Source: Anaerolineaceae bacterium (lineage in GTDB: Bacteria > Planctomycetota > Phycisphaerae > FEN-1346 > JAACEH01). From it: a stretch of DNA of 9,028 nucleotides. A program made the translations under genes and the position numbers. This document shows positions 1 to 9,028 of the stretch, one piece after another. The DNA lies in contig JAACEH010000042.1 in the NCBI GenBank assembly GCA_011682595.1, positions 1 to 9,028 of the forward strand, read 5' to 3'. The notes below the pieces were generated by a model. The model was not told where the DNA came from. It saw only the letters and a program-made list of their open reading frames with translations, and searched no databases. Position 1 is the stretch's first letter, and each line of letters starts with the position of its first letter.

Positions 1-70
1 GTCGCTGGCGACGCATGTTCCGTGATTCCACGACATGGGCTGGCAAGCAGCCCAGGCCACCCCGTCGCAT
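1..70 (-). CDS. Possible 5' end of a divergent gene, running off the left edge
   Basis: On the minus strand an ATG at 70-68 is preceded by AGGTGGA (83-77) with a 6-nt gap, which is a strong ribosome binding site. From it 23 codons are open to the window edge. The visible peptide begins MRRGGLGCLPAHVVESRN and contains a second ATG at 16-14 (MRRQR). No family is recognisable from so few residues, and no convincing minus-strand promoter was found upstream. A divergent gene back to back with the E1 gene would be ordinary, but in GC-rich DNA 70 open bases are weak evidence, so this rests mainly on the ribosome binding site. Confidence 0.3.
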   Translation of the reverse strand, partial: MRRGGLGCLPAHVVESRNMRRQR

Positions 71-134
71 GAAAAATCCACCTACAAACGTGACGTGCAC
101 CCTTCTTCCGGCGCCGCCTGTTCCAAAAAAAGTG

Positions 135-163
135 CTGACGCAGCCGGGCCAACTGTCTATAAT
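135..163 (+). promoter_or_regulatory. Sigma70-type promoter for the ThiF/MoeB-like gene
   Basis: A perfect -10 hexamer TATAAT lies at 158-163. Exactly 17 bp upstream is CTGACG (135-140), which matches 4 of 6 bases of the -35 consensus TTGACA. Transcription would start near 170, leaving a leader of about 30 nt before the start codon at 199, with the ribosome binding site AGGA at 187-190. Position, spacing and the perfect -10 all agree. Confidence 0.7.
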
Positions 164-198
164 GTCCGCACCGCGCCGCAAACCACAGGAAACTCGCT

Positions 199-1257
199 AT
201 GCCACTGTCGCCCGAGGACATACAGCGATACAGCCGCCAACTGCGGTTCGAGCACCTTGGCCTCCAGGGCCAGCAGCGCCTCAGGGGCTCCCGGGTGACC
301 GTCCTGGGCTGCGGGGCCGTGGGCTCGGTCATCGCCGAAATCCTGGTCCGCGGCGGCGTCGGGGCGGTCCGCCTGATCGACCGCGATTTCGTCGACCAGT
401 CCAACCTGCCCCGCCAATCGCTTTTCGACGAACAGGACGTGGCCCGAGTCGTGCCCAAAGCGGTGACCGCCGCCCGGAAACTCCAACAGATAAACTCGGC
501 CTGCCGCGTCGAGCCGGTGGTGGCCCACATTACCGCCCATAATATTGAACAGCTGACCGACGGCGTCGATCTGATCCTCGACGGTACGGACAATTTTCAG
601 ACCCGCTTTCTGCTGAACGATGCGGCGCTCAAACACGGGCGGCCGTGGATCTTCGGCTCGGCCCTGGCCGCCCAGGGAATGATGATGGTCGTTCGCCCGG
701 GCCTCACGCCGTGCCTGAGGTGCGTCCTGGGCGATGTGCCGCCGCAGGACTCGATCCCCAGTTGCGACCAGGCCGGCGTCCTGGCCTCCACGGTCCACAC
801 GGTCGGGGCACTGGAATGCGTCGAGGCCCTGAAGTTTCTGACCGGGCAGCTCGATTCGCTGGAAAAACGGCTGGTCGATTTCGACCTCTGGGCGGGCCGC
901 TTCGATTACCGCGGCATCGACGCCCTCCGCGGCAAAGGACACTGCCCGACCTGCGAACAGGGCAGGTTCGACTATCTCGACGGAGCACTGGAGCCGCCGC
1001 TGCAACTGGCCGGCCGCGACGGCGTGCACGTCTTGCCGCCCGAAGAGGCCGGGCCGCTCGACCTGGAGGCCCTGGCCGCCGCGGCGGCCAGACGAACCGC
1101 GAAACCCGCAGTGGTGGCCAACGAGTATCTCGTCCGCTTCCAGGTCGGCGATCTGAAGGTTACCGCCTTCGCCGACGGGCGGGCCATTGTCCAAGGCACA
1201 ACCGACCTGGAGGCCGCCCGGCGAGTTTACGACCAGCACATTGCTGTCGCCCGATAA
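199..1257 (+). CDS. ThiF/MoeB/HesA-family adenylyltransferase (E1-like sulfur carrier protein activating enzyme)
   Basis: Enzymes of this family adenylate the C-terminal glycine of a ubiquitin-like sulfur carrier (ThiS, MoaD or CysO type) with ATP, preparing it for thiocarboxylation in thiamin, molybdopterin or cysteine synthesis in the cytoplasm. The 352-residue product has the E1 signature: YSRQ with R13 (the arginine reaching into the partner subunit's site), nucleotide loop GCGAVGS (37-43), D61/D63, SNLPRQ (68-73), K87 and DGTDNF (128-133). Zinc cysteines are C172/C175 and C249/C252, and C189 in CDQAGVLA matches the conserved active-site cysteine. No rhodanese domain is present; instead residues about 300-352 form a short tail containing VTAFADGRAIVQGT, a tail I associate with some ThiF-type proteins. 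ATG at 199 has AGGA 8 nt upstream. Whether it serves thiamin, molybdopterin or cysteine synthesis cannot be decided here, as no carrier-protein gene is visible; cysK follows 108 bp downstream. Confidence 0.92.
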   Translation: MPLSPEDIQRYSRQLRFEHLGLQGQQRLRGSRVTVLGCGAVGSVIAEILVRGGVGAVRLIDRDFVDQSNLPRQSLFDEQDVARVVPKAVTAARKLQQINSACRVEPVVAHITAHNIEQLTDGVDLILDGTDNFQTRFLLNDAALKHGRPWIFGSALAAQGMMMVVRPGLTPCLRCVLGDVPPQDSIPSCDQAGVLASTVHTVGALECVEALKFLTGQLDSLEKRLVDFDLWAGRFDYRGIDALRGKGHCPTCEQGRFDYLDGALEPPLQLAGRDGVHVLPPEEAGPLDLEALAAAAARRTAKPAVVANEYLVRFQVGDLKVTAFADGRAIVQGTTDLEAARRVYDQHIAVAR

Positions 1258-1274
1258 ATCAATCAGCTGGCCGC

Positions 1275-1303
1275 TTGCCAGCCGACGGTTTTGGCGATAT
1301 CAT
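1275..1303 (+). promoter_or_regulatory. Sigma70-type promoter for cysK
   Basis: TTGCCA (1275-1280, 5 of 6 to TTGACA) and TATCAT (1298-1303, 5 of 6 to TATAAT) are separated by 17 bp, in the gap between the E1 gene and cysK. Transcription would begin near 1310, giving a leader of about 55 nt. The promoter covers the more distant in-frame TTG at 1291, which supports choosing the ATG at 1366 as the cysK start. It means cysK need not rely on readthrough from the E1 gene. Confidence 0.65.
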
Positions 1304-1365
1304 ATGCCAACCGGAATGAGGATTGTTACGTTCTTCGCCCTGGCTGCGGGAAAGGTGGACTGAAG

Positions 1366-2286
1366 ATGGCACGACTCTTTGACGACATCACACAGACCGT
1401 TGGCAACACCCCCCTGGTGCGCGTCCGCCGGCTCGTTCAGTCGGAGGCCAAAGTTTACGGCAAGCTCGAGTTTTTCAATCCGCTGTCGAGCGTCAAGGAC
1501 CGCATCGGCCTGTCGATGATCGAGGCCGGCGAGAGCGAGGGGCTGATCACCGCGACCACCGAGATCATCGAGCCCACCAGCGGCAATACCGGCATCGGCC
1601 TGGCCTTCGTCTGTGCGGCCCGGGGCTACCGCCTGACGCTGACCATGCCCGAAAGCATGAGCATGGAGCGCCGCCAGTTGCTGGTCGCCCTGGGGGCCAA
1701 CCTGGTCCTGACTCCGGCCGACAAAGGCATGCCCGGGGCCATCGAGCAGGCCAAGAAACTCACGGCCTCGAATCCCAGTTCCTTCATGCCCAACCAGTTT
1801 GACAACCCGGCCAACCCGGACGTTCATCGTCGCACGACGGGGCCGGAAATCTGGAACGACACCGCAGGCCAGGTCGACATCGTCATCTCCGGCGTCGGCA
1901 CCGGCGGCACCATCACCGGGGCCGGCGAGTTCCTCAAACAGAAGAAGCCCTCGGTAAAGATGATAGCCGTCGAGCCGACCGGGTCGCCGGTCCTTTCCGG
2001 TGGCGACCCGGGCAAGCACAAGATCCAGGGAATCGGGGCCGGCTTCGTGCCCAAGATCCTCAACACCGAGATCATCGACGAGGTGGTCCAGGTGGCCGAC
2101 GACGAGGCCTTTGCCATGGCTCGCCGCGCCCCGCAGGAAGAAGGGCTGTTGATCGGCATCTCCAGCGGGGCCGCCTTGCATGCCGCCGCTGTCGTGGCCG
2201 CCCGGCCGGAGAACAAGGGCAAGACCATCGTGGCCATTATCCCGAGTTGCGGCGAGCGGTACCTGAGCACGCCGCTGTTCGCCTAG
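1366..2286 (+). CDS. cysK: Cysteine synthase A (O-acetylserine sulfhydrylase)
   Basis: This PLP enzyme makes L-cysteine and acetate from O-acetylserine and sulfide, the last step of sulfur assimilation in the cytoplasm. The 306-residue product has the full fold-type II set: NTPLV (14-18), the PLP-binding lysine K44 in SSVKDR, the substrate loop TSGNTG (71-76), the phosphate-binding GVGTGGT (176-182), GISSGA (264-269) contacting the PLP ring nitrogen, and a C-terminal [10 protein letters not shown]. Length is normal for CysK. ATG at 1366 is chosen over an in-frame TTG at 1291 because the protein then begins at the usual [12 protein letters not shown] N terminus and AAGGTGG (1352-1358) lies 7 nt upstream. 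In SCGERYLST the residue before GERYL is cysteine, an ordinary variation. CysK, CysM and cystathionine beta-synthase share these motifs; the length and C-terminal motif favour CysK. The PHP gene starts 25 bp downstream. Confidence 0.95.
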   Translation: MARLFDDITQTVGNTPLVRVRRLVQSEAKVYGKLEFFNPLSSVKDRIGLSMIEAGESEGLITATTEIIEPTSGNTGIGLAFVCAARGYRLTLTMPESMSMERRQLLVALGANLVLTPADKGMPGAIEQAKKLTASNPSSFMPNQFDNPANPDVHRRTTGPEIWNDTAGQVDIVISGVGTGGTITGAGEFLKQKKPSVKMIAVEPTGSPVLSGGDPGKHKIQGIGAGFVPKILNTEIIDEVVQVADDEAFAMARRAPQEEGLLIGISSGAALHAAAVVAARPENKGKTIVAIIPSCGERYLSTPLFA

Positions 2287-2311
2287 CGGGGCTTGCCTCG
2301 CAGGAGTCCAA

Positions 2312-3178
2312 GTGCCTTCGGACCAGCAGGGCGTCGACCTCCACATCCACAGCACGGCCAGCGACGGCGCGCTGGCGCCGGGCGAGATTGTCGGCCTGGC
2401 CGCCGAGATCGGCCTGCGAGCCATTGCCCTGACCGATCACGATACGGCCAGCGGGGTCGGCGAAGCTCTCGAAGCCGGGCGGCGGGCAGGCCTCGAGGTC
2501 CTGACCGGTGTGGAGATCAGCGCCGAGTTTCCCGAAGGAACGATGCACATCCTGGGTTACGGGTTCGACCCCCAGGACGATGGGCTGAAGGAGGCCCTGG
2601 CGCAATTTCGCCGCAACCGCGACGAGCGGAATCCGCGAATCCTGGCCCGGCTGGCCGAGCTGGGCGTGCCGGTCTCCCTGGAGACGGTCCGGGAGAAAGC
2701 GACCGGGCAGACCGTCGGCCGCCCGCACATCGCCCAGTGCCTCGTCGAAGCCGGCCACGTGGCCAGTGTCGATGAGGCCTTCAGACTGTACCTGGGCCGC
2801 GGGGCTGCAGCCTATGTCAATCGCCGCAGGGCCACTGCCGAGGAGGCCATCAGGATGATTCACGGGGCTGGCGGCCTGGCCGTTCTGGCCCACCCGATGC
2901 AACTGCGGCGGCCGATGCTCGAAATCCGCCGCACCGTGAGGGAACTGGCCGCTCGTGGCCTGGACGGCCTGGAGGCCTGGCACCCCGACCATTCGACCGA
3001 CGACACGCGGACCTTCGAGGTGCTGGCCCGCGAACTGGACCTGGTTGTCACCGGCGGCACCGATTTCCACGGCAGTCTCCGCCGGGAGGTTCGCCTGGGC
3101 GTCGGCCGCGGCAATATCAGGACCACCTATGAAGCCGTCCGGGCCATTCGCCGGCGCCTGGCCGGCCAAGGCCGTTGA
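2312..3178 (+). CDS. PHP-domain phosphoesterase, YciV/TrpH (RNase AM, 3',5'-nucleoside bisphosphatase) type
   Basis: Known members of this metal-dependent family remove the 3' phosphate from 3',5'-bisphosphonucleosides such as pAp; E. coli YciV (RNase AM) also trims 5' ends of RNA. The 288-residue product, close to the family's usual length, has all metal-ligand motifs in order: HIHS (11-14), D18, TDHD (41-44), E68 in TGVEIS, H79 in MHILGY, GRPHIA (136-141), AHP with H194, H224 in EAWHPDHS, and TDFHG (250-254). The insert at about 95-180, including GRPHIAQCLVEAGHV, is typical of the YciV branch and separates it from histidinol phosphatase and the PHP domain of polymerases. The start is GTG, with AGGAG (2302-2306) 5 nt upstream. 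It lies 25 bp after cysK with no promoter or terminator between, so co-transcription is likely. Family assignment is firm; the substrate is inferred. Confidence 0.88.
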   Translation: MPSDQQGVDLHIHSTASDGALAPGEIVGLAAEIGLRAIALTDHDTASGVGEALEAGRRAGLEVLTGVEISAEFPEGTMHILGYGFDPQDDGLKEALAQFRRNRDERNPRILARLAELGVPVSLETVREKATGQTVGRPHIAQCLVEAGHVASVDEAFRLYLGRGAAAYVNRRRATAEEAIRMIHGAGGLAVLAHPMQLRRPMLEIRRTVRELAARGLDGLEAWHPDHSTDDTRTFEVLARELDLVVTGGTDFHGSLRREVRLGVGRGNIRTTYEAVRAIRRRLAGQGR

Positions 3179-3203
3179 GTCGGCCGCTCCGGGTGGGTAC
3201 AAT
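3175..3203 (+). promoter_or_regulatory. Sigma70-type promoter for ndk, overlapping the upstream stop codon
   Basis: TTGAGT (3175-3180, 4 of 6 to TTGACA) and TACAAT (3198-3203, 5 of 6 to TATAAT) are 17 bp apart. The -35 hexamer contains the TGA stop of the PHP gene. Transcription would begin near 3210, giving ndk a leader of about 95 nt. A second -35-like TTGAGA (3212-3217) has no acceptable -10 at normal spacing. Confidence 0.6.
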
Positions 3204-3304
3204 GGCAACACTTGAGAAAGAGTCCACACGGTCGAAGGATAAAACGTATTCGGCCTCTCTGGCCCGTAAGGCTTGGGCCCGCTGATTGTTCTAAGGAGGA
3301 ACTT
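3204..3304 (+). promoter_or_regulatory. ndk leader with strong ribosome binding site
   Basis: This 5' leader ends in TAAGGAGGA (3292-3300), the strongest ribosome binding site in the window, 5 nt before GTG 3305; it fixes that GTG as the ndk start. Two mutually exclusive small stems can be drawn: GGCC 3252-3255 with GGCC 3261-3264, or GGCCC 3261-3265 with GGGCC 3275-3279. CCTC (3254-3257) could also pair with GAGG (3296-3299) in the ribosome binding site. These pairings are short and match no known riboswitch. Confidence 0.5.
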
Positions 3305-3757
3305 GTGCAGAAGACCCTGGTCATCATCAAACCCGACGCGATGCATCGCCGCCTGGTCGGCCGCATCATCCAACGATTCGAGGACAAGGGCCTGAAGATC
3401 GTGGCCCTCAAAATGATCCGCCTGAGCCAGGCCCTGGCCGAGCAGCACTACGGGGTGCACAAGGACAAGCCGTTCTACGAGCCGCTGTTGAAATTCATCA
3501 CCAGCACGCCGGTGGTGGTCATGATTATCGAAGCCCCCGGGGCCATCGTCATGGTCCGCAAGATGCTGGGGGCGACCTTCGGCGCCGAGGCCGAACCGGG
3601 CAGCATCCGCGGCGACCTGGCCGTCTCGAACCGCTACAACCTGGTCCACGGCAGCGACAGCCCGGGGGCGGCCGAAAAGGAGATCGCGCTGTTTTTCGGC
3701 CAGGACGAGATCTGCCAGTGGACCCCCAGCGATTCGACCTGGGTGTCCGAGCTTTGA
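3305..3757 (+). CDS. ndk: Nucleoside diphosphate kinase
   Basis: Ndk moves the gamma phosphate from ATP to other NDPs and dNDPs through a phosphohistidine, balancing NTP and dNTP pools in the cytoplasm. The 150-residue product is full length for the family and has LVIIKPDA (5-12, K9 binding phosphate), GSIRGDLA (99-106) and the active-site NLVHGSDS (112-119) with catalytic H115. The usual C-terminal region, with EIALFF (126-131), follows. GTG at 3305 is chosen over an in-frame TTG at 3212 because the family N terminus starts here and a perfect ribosome binding site precedes it; the upstream stretch reads as leader RNA. It has its own promoter (3175-3203) and is followed by a hairpin repeat cluster that may protect its mRNA 3' end. 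Confidence 0.96.
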   Translation: MQKTLVIIKPDAMHRRLVGRIIQRFEDKGLKIVALKMIRLSQALAEQHYGVHKDKPFYEPLLKFITSTPVVVMIIEAPGAIVMVRKMLGATFGAEAEPGSIRGDLAVSNRYNLVHGSDSPGAAEKEIALFFGQDEICQWTPSDSTWVSEL

Positions 3758-3764
3758 TGAAGAA

Positions 3765-3886
3765 GTAGGGGCACCCCTTGCGGGTGCCCGCGAAATGCCA
3801 ACTCGTGCTACGTAGCGAAGCGTACGCGGGCGGGGACAAGCCCCGCCCCTACAAAAAACCACAGAAACGGCACACCGTGCCCCTAC
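3765..3886 (+). repeat. REP/BIME-like cluster of three GTAG-headed hairpins
   Basis: The 122-bp stretch between ndk and ligA is bounded by a perfect 10-bp inverted repeat, GTAGGGGCAC (3765-3774) and GTGCCCCTAC (3877-3886). Inside are three units that each begin GTAGGGGC. Unit 1 (+ strand, 3765-3789) is GTAG followed by an 8-bp perfect stem GGGCACCC/GGGTGCCC with a 5-nt loop. Unit 2 (- strand, 3852-3828) is GTAG followed by an 8-bp perfect stem GGGCGGGG/CCCCGCCC with a 5-nt loop. Unit 3 (- strand, 3886 to about 3870) is GTAG, one G, then GGCAC/GTGCC around a 3-nt loop. Between units 1 and 2 lie the palindromes GCTACGTAGC (3807-3816) and GCGTACGC (3820-3827). A GTAG tetranucleotide at the foot of a hairpin, in opposed orientations, is the known layout of REP sequences in BIMEs, mobilised by RAYT (TnpA_REP) transposases. 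No T-tract follows either stem, so neither is a classical terminator. Confidence 0.72.
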
Positions 3887-3902
3887 CAGTTGCTGAAACT
3901 AG

Positions 3903-7751
<3,849 letters not shown>

Positions 7752-7777
<26 letters not shown>

Positions 7778-8255
7778 TCTGGCCATCGCCGGCATGCTGA
7801 TGGGCATGGCGGGACTGGTGCTCAACGTGTTCGGGTTCTTCCACTACATCTCCATCCTCAGCCGGGCCGACATTGTCGTCGACGACGACCGGATTCGCAG
7901 CATCTACGTTTTCATGAACATCCCGCTGAAGGTTTCGCTGGTGGTCTGCTCGATCGCCCTGCTCTATCGCTGCAGGTGGGGCCGGCCGGCCATGACCGTG
8001 GTCGGTCTGGTGAGCATCGCTCACAGCACGGTGGCCACGGTCATGCTCCAGAAGAGCATCGTGCACTACCTGGTGCAGATCGCCGGCCTGAACATGTGGG
8101 TCATGTGGGTCAAGGGGTGGGACTGGGTGGTCCTGGCCATGGTGCTGCTGTTCTATGGCTTCATCATCTGGCACCTGCACCGCAAGCGGACGCGTGAGGA
8201 GTTTCGCCTGGCCGCCAGCGAGGCCATCGACTGGACCGGCGGCGAGGACACCTGA
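7752..8255 (+). CDS. Four-helix inner-membrane protein of unknown function
   Basis: The 167-residue product is a small integral membrane protein. Hydrophobic segments lie at about 10-34, 52-73, 79-99 and 123-142, with a short basic N terminus (MKTQR) and a charged cytoplasmic-looking tail beginning HRKRTREE (143-150). A polar, acidic loop with DDDR (44-47) joins helices 1 and 2. No family motif is recognised. It starts inside the end of the secreted-protein gene, overlapping 26 nt, with TAAGGA (7744-7749) just upstream; the 2-nt spacing to ATG 7752 is unusually tight, so translation may depend on coupling. The next in-frame ATG (residue 15) would cut into the first helix. Overlap suggests the two envelope proteins are made together and could interact, but that is inference. 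Confidence 0.8.
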
Positions 8256-8265
8256 CCGGCGGCGA
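8234..8265 (+). repeat. 12-bp direct repeat at the membrane-protein/nfi junction
   Basis: GACCGGCGGCGA occurs at 8234-8245 and again at 8254-8265, with an 8-bp gap. The first copy encodes the end of the membrane protein; the second begins with the last two bases of its TGA stop and runs toward the nfi ribosome binding site. It looks like a short duplication or slippage product, though GC-rich sequence can produce such repeats by chance. Confidence 0.5.
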
Positions 8266-8282
8266 AAGGACGGCCGATAACG

Positions 8283-9028
8283 TTGCGTTTCCGGGCGGTC
8301 CACTCCTGGAATCTCTCTTACAGCGAAGCGGTGGCCGTGCAGCAGAAGTTGCGGCGGAGCCTGCGGACCGACCGGCCGCTGGACCTGTCGCGGCTGCGGA
8401 CCGTGGCCGGGGCCGACGTGGCCTATGAACCCAGGCGGCACCGTGTGGAGGGTCGTGCCAACGACGAGCCGGTGGCGCGGTTCGTGGCCGCCGTGGTGGT
8501 GATGAGGTTTCCCTCCCTGGAGATTATCGAGACGGCCGTCGCCGCGGCCGAGACCAGTTTCCCCTACATACCGGGGCTGCTTGGTTTCCGCGAAGGACCG
8601 GCCCTCGAGGGGGCGTTCGCCCGGCTGCAAGGGCGGCCCGAGGTGATCATCTTCGACGGCCAGGGCATCGCTCACCCGCGGGGCCTCGGCTTGGCGGCCC
8701 ACATCGGATTGCTGCTGGGATGTCCGACGGTCGGCTGCGCCAAGAGCCGCCTCTACGGCCGGACACGCGGCGACCCGGGGCTGCACCGTGGCAATCGGCG
8801 GGCACTGCTGGCCCCGCCCTCAAGCGGGCGGTCGGCCGGCCGCAATGGAGCGGCAGGGGTGTTCCGCCCCGGCCAGCGGATCGGAACGGTTCTGCGGACA
8901 CGCGACGGAGTGAAACCGCTGTGGGTTTCCTGCGGCCACCTGGTGAACTTGGGAAGCGCCGAGAGGTTGATCCTTCGCACGGCCCGCCGTTTCCGCCAGG
9001 TGGAACCCATCCGGGCGGCGCACAAGCT
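8283..9028 (+). CDS. nfi: Endonuclease V (deoxyinosine 3'-endonuclease), 3' end cut by the window
   Basis: Endonuclease V cuts DNA one phosphodiester 3' of deoxyinosine (and, in some members, RNA at inosine), starting repair of deaminated adenine. The 248 visible residues carry the family motifs: HSWNLSYSEA (7-16), VAGADVAY with catalytic D45, the strand-separating wedge PYIPG (94-98), GFREGPAL with E104, IIFDGQGIAHPR with D125 and H131, VGCAKSRLYG with K154, VSCGHLVNL, and EPIRAAHK at the edge. Only the last residues seem missing. The start is taken as TTG 8283: an in-frame TGA at 8253 closes the frame upstream, no ATG or GTG occurs before the conserved N terminus, and GAAAGGA (8264-8270) lies 12 nt upstream, rather far. 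The loop after K154 (about 158-197) is some 15 residues longer than in E. coli. It lies 27 nt after the membrane protein, in the same frame. Confidence 0.93.
   Translation, partial: MRFRAVHSWNLSYSEAVAVQQKLRRSLRTDRPLDLSRLRTVAGADVAYEPRRHRVEGRANDEPVARFVAAVVVMRFPSLEIIETAVAAAETSFPYIPGLLGFREGPALEGAFARLQGRPEVIIFDGQGIAHPRGLGLAAHIGLLLGCPTVGCAKSRLYGRTRGDPGLHRGNRRALLAPPSSGRSAGRNGAAGVFRPGQRIGTVLRTRDGVKPLWVSCGHLVNLGSAERLILRTARRFRQVEPIRAAHK

Noticed and set aside
1..72. Tail of an upstream plus-strand gene ending at TGA 70-72
   Set aside because: The 23 open codons have no recognisable content and conflict with the better-supported minus-strand start.
15..542. Plus-strand frame spanning the leader and the start of the E1 gene
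   Set aside because: It runs through the promoter at 135-163 and out of frame into the conserved E1 coding region; its product is low-complexity Pro/Arg.
157..1239. 360-codon minus-strand frame opposite the E1 gene
   Set aside because: The plus strand carries all E1 motifs; the antisense frame is a shadow.
1266..1282. GCTGGC/GCCAGC hairpin after the E1 gene as a terminator
   Set aside because: The stem is only 6 bp, it overlaps the -35 of the cysK promoter, and the TTTT run comes 6 nt later instead of directly after the stem.
3769..3848. The two 8-bp GC stems after ndk as intrinsic terminators
   Set aside because: Neither stem is followed by a T-tract on the + strand. They fit repeat hairpins better, though they may still slow exonucleases.
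2237..3862. 541-codon open frame on the minus strand opposite the PHP gene and ndk
   Set aside because: It crosses two well-conserved genes, two intergenic gaps and the hairpin repeat, and its translation resembles no family. Long antisense frames are expected in GC-rich coding DNA.

Overview
The window is GC-rich, compactly coded bacterial chromosome with all confident genes on the + strand. The secreted protein with an ordinary N-terminal signal peptide points to a Gram-negative-type cell. The overall look (high GC, a NAD-dependent ligase, a large uncharacterised secreted protein, GTAG-type hairpin repeats) would fit a Planctomycetota/Phycisphaerae-like lineage, but that is an impression and not proven by any marker here.

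Layout. Positions 1-198 are a leader with one clear sigma70-type promoter (135-163) and a possible divergent gene start running off the left edge. Then follow a ThiF/MoeB-type E1 adenylyltransferase (199-1257), a second promoter (1275-1303), cysteine synthase CysK (1366-2286), a PHP-domain phosphatase of the YciV/RNase AM type (2312-3178), a third promoter overlapping that gene's stop (3175-3203), nucleoside diphosphate kinase (3305-3757), a 122-bp cluster of GTAG-hairpin repeats resembling REP/BIME elements (3765-3886), NAD+-dependent DNA ligase LigA (3903-5924), a large secreted protein of unknown function (5921-7777), a four-helix membrane protein (7752-8255), and endonuclease V cut off by the right edge (8283 to beyond 9028). 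The endonuclease V reading frame is long and well conserved; it begins with TTG.

How they fit together. The first block suggests sulfur metabolism: an E1 enzyme that could charge a sulfur carrier protein, cysteine synthase, and a phosphatase whose family can clear pAp, a by-product of sulfate assimilation. Ndk supplies NTPs/dNTPs. The second block, ligA to nfi, is a chain with overlaps of 4 and 26 nt and a 27-nt gap, so it is probably one transcript. It joins two DNA-repair enzymes with two envelope proteins. No mobile-element transposase, CRISPR array, tRNA or rRNA was seen, and no defence system. The most unusual structure is the REP-like cluster directly upstream of ligA; the least explained gene is the 618-residue secreted protein.
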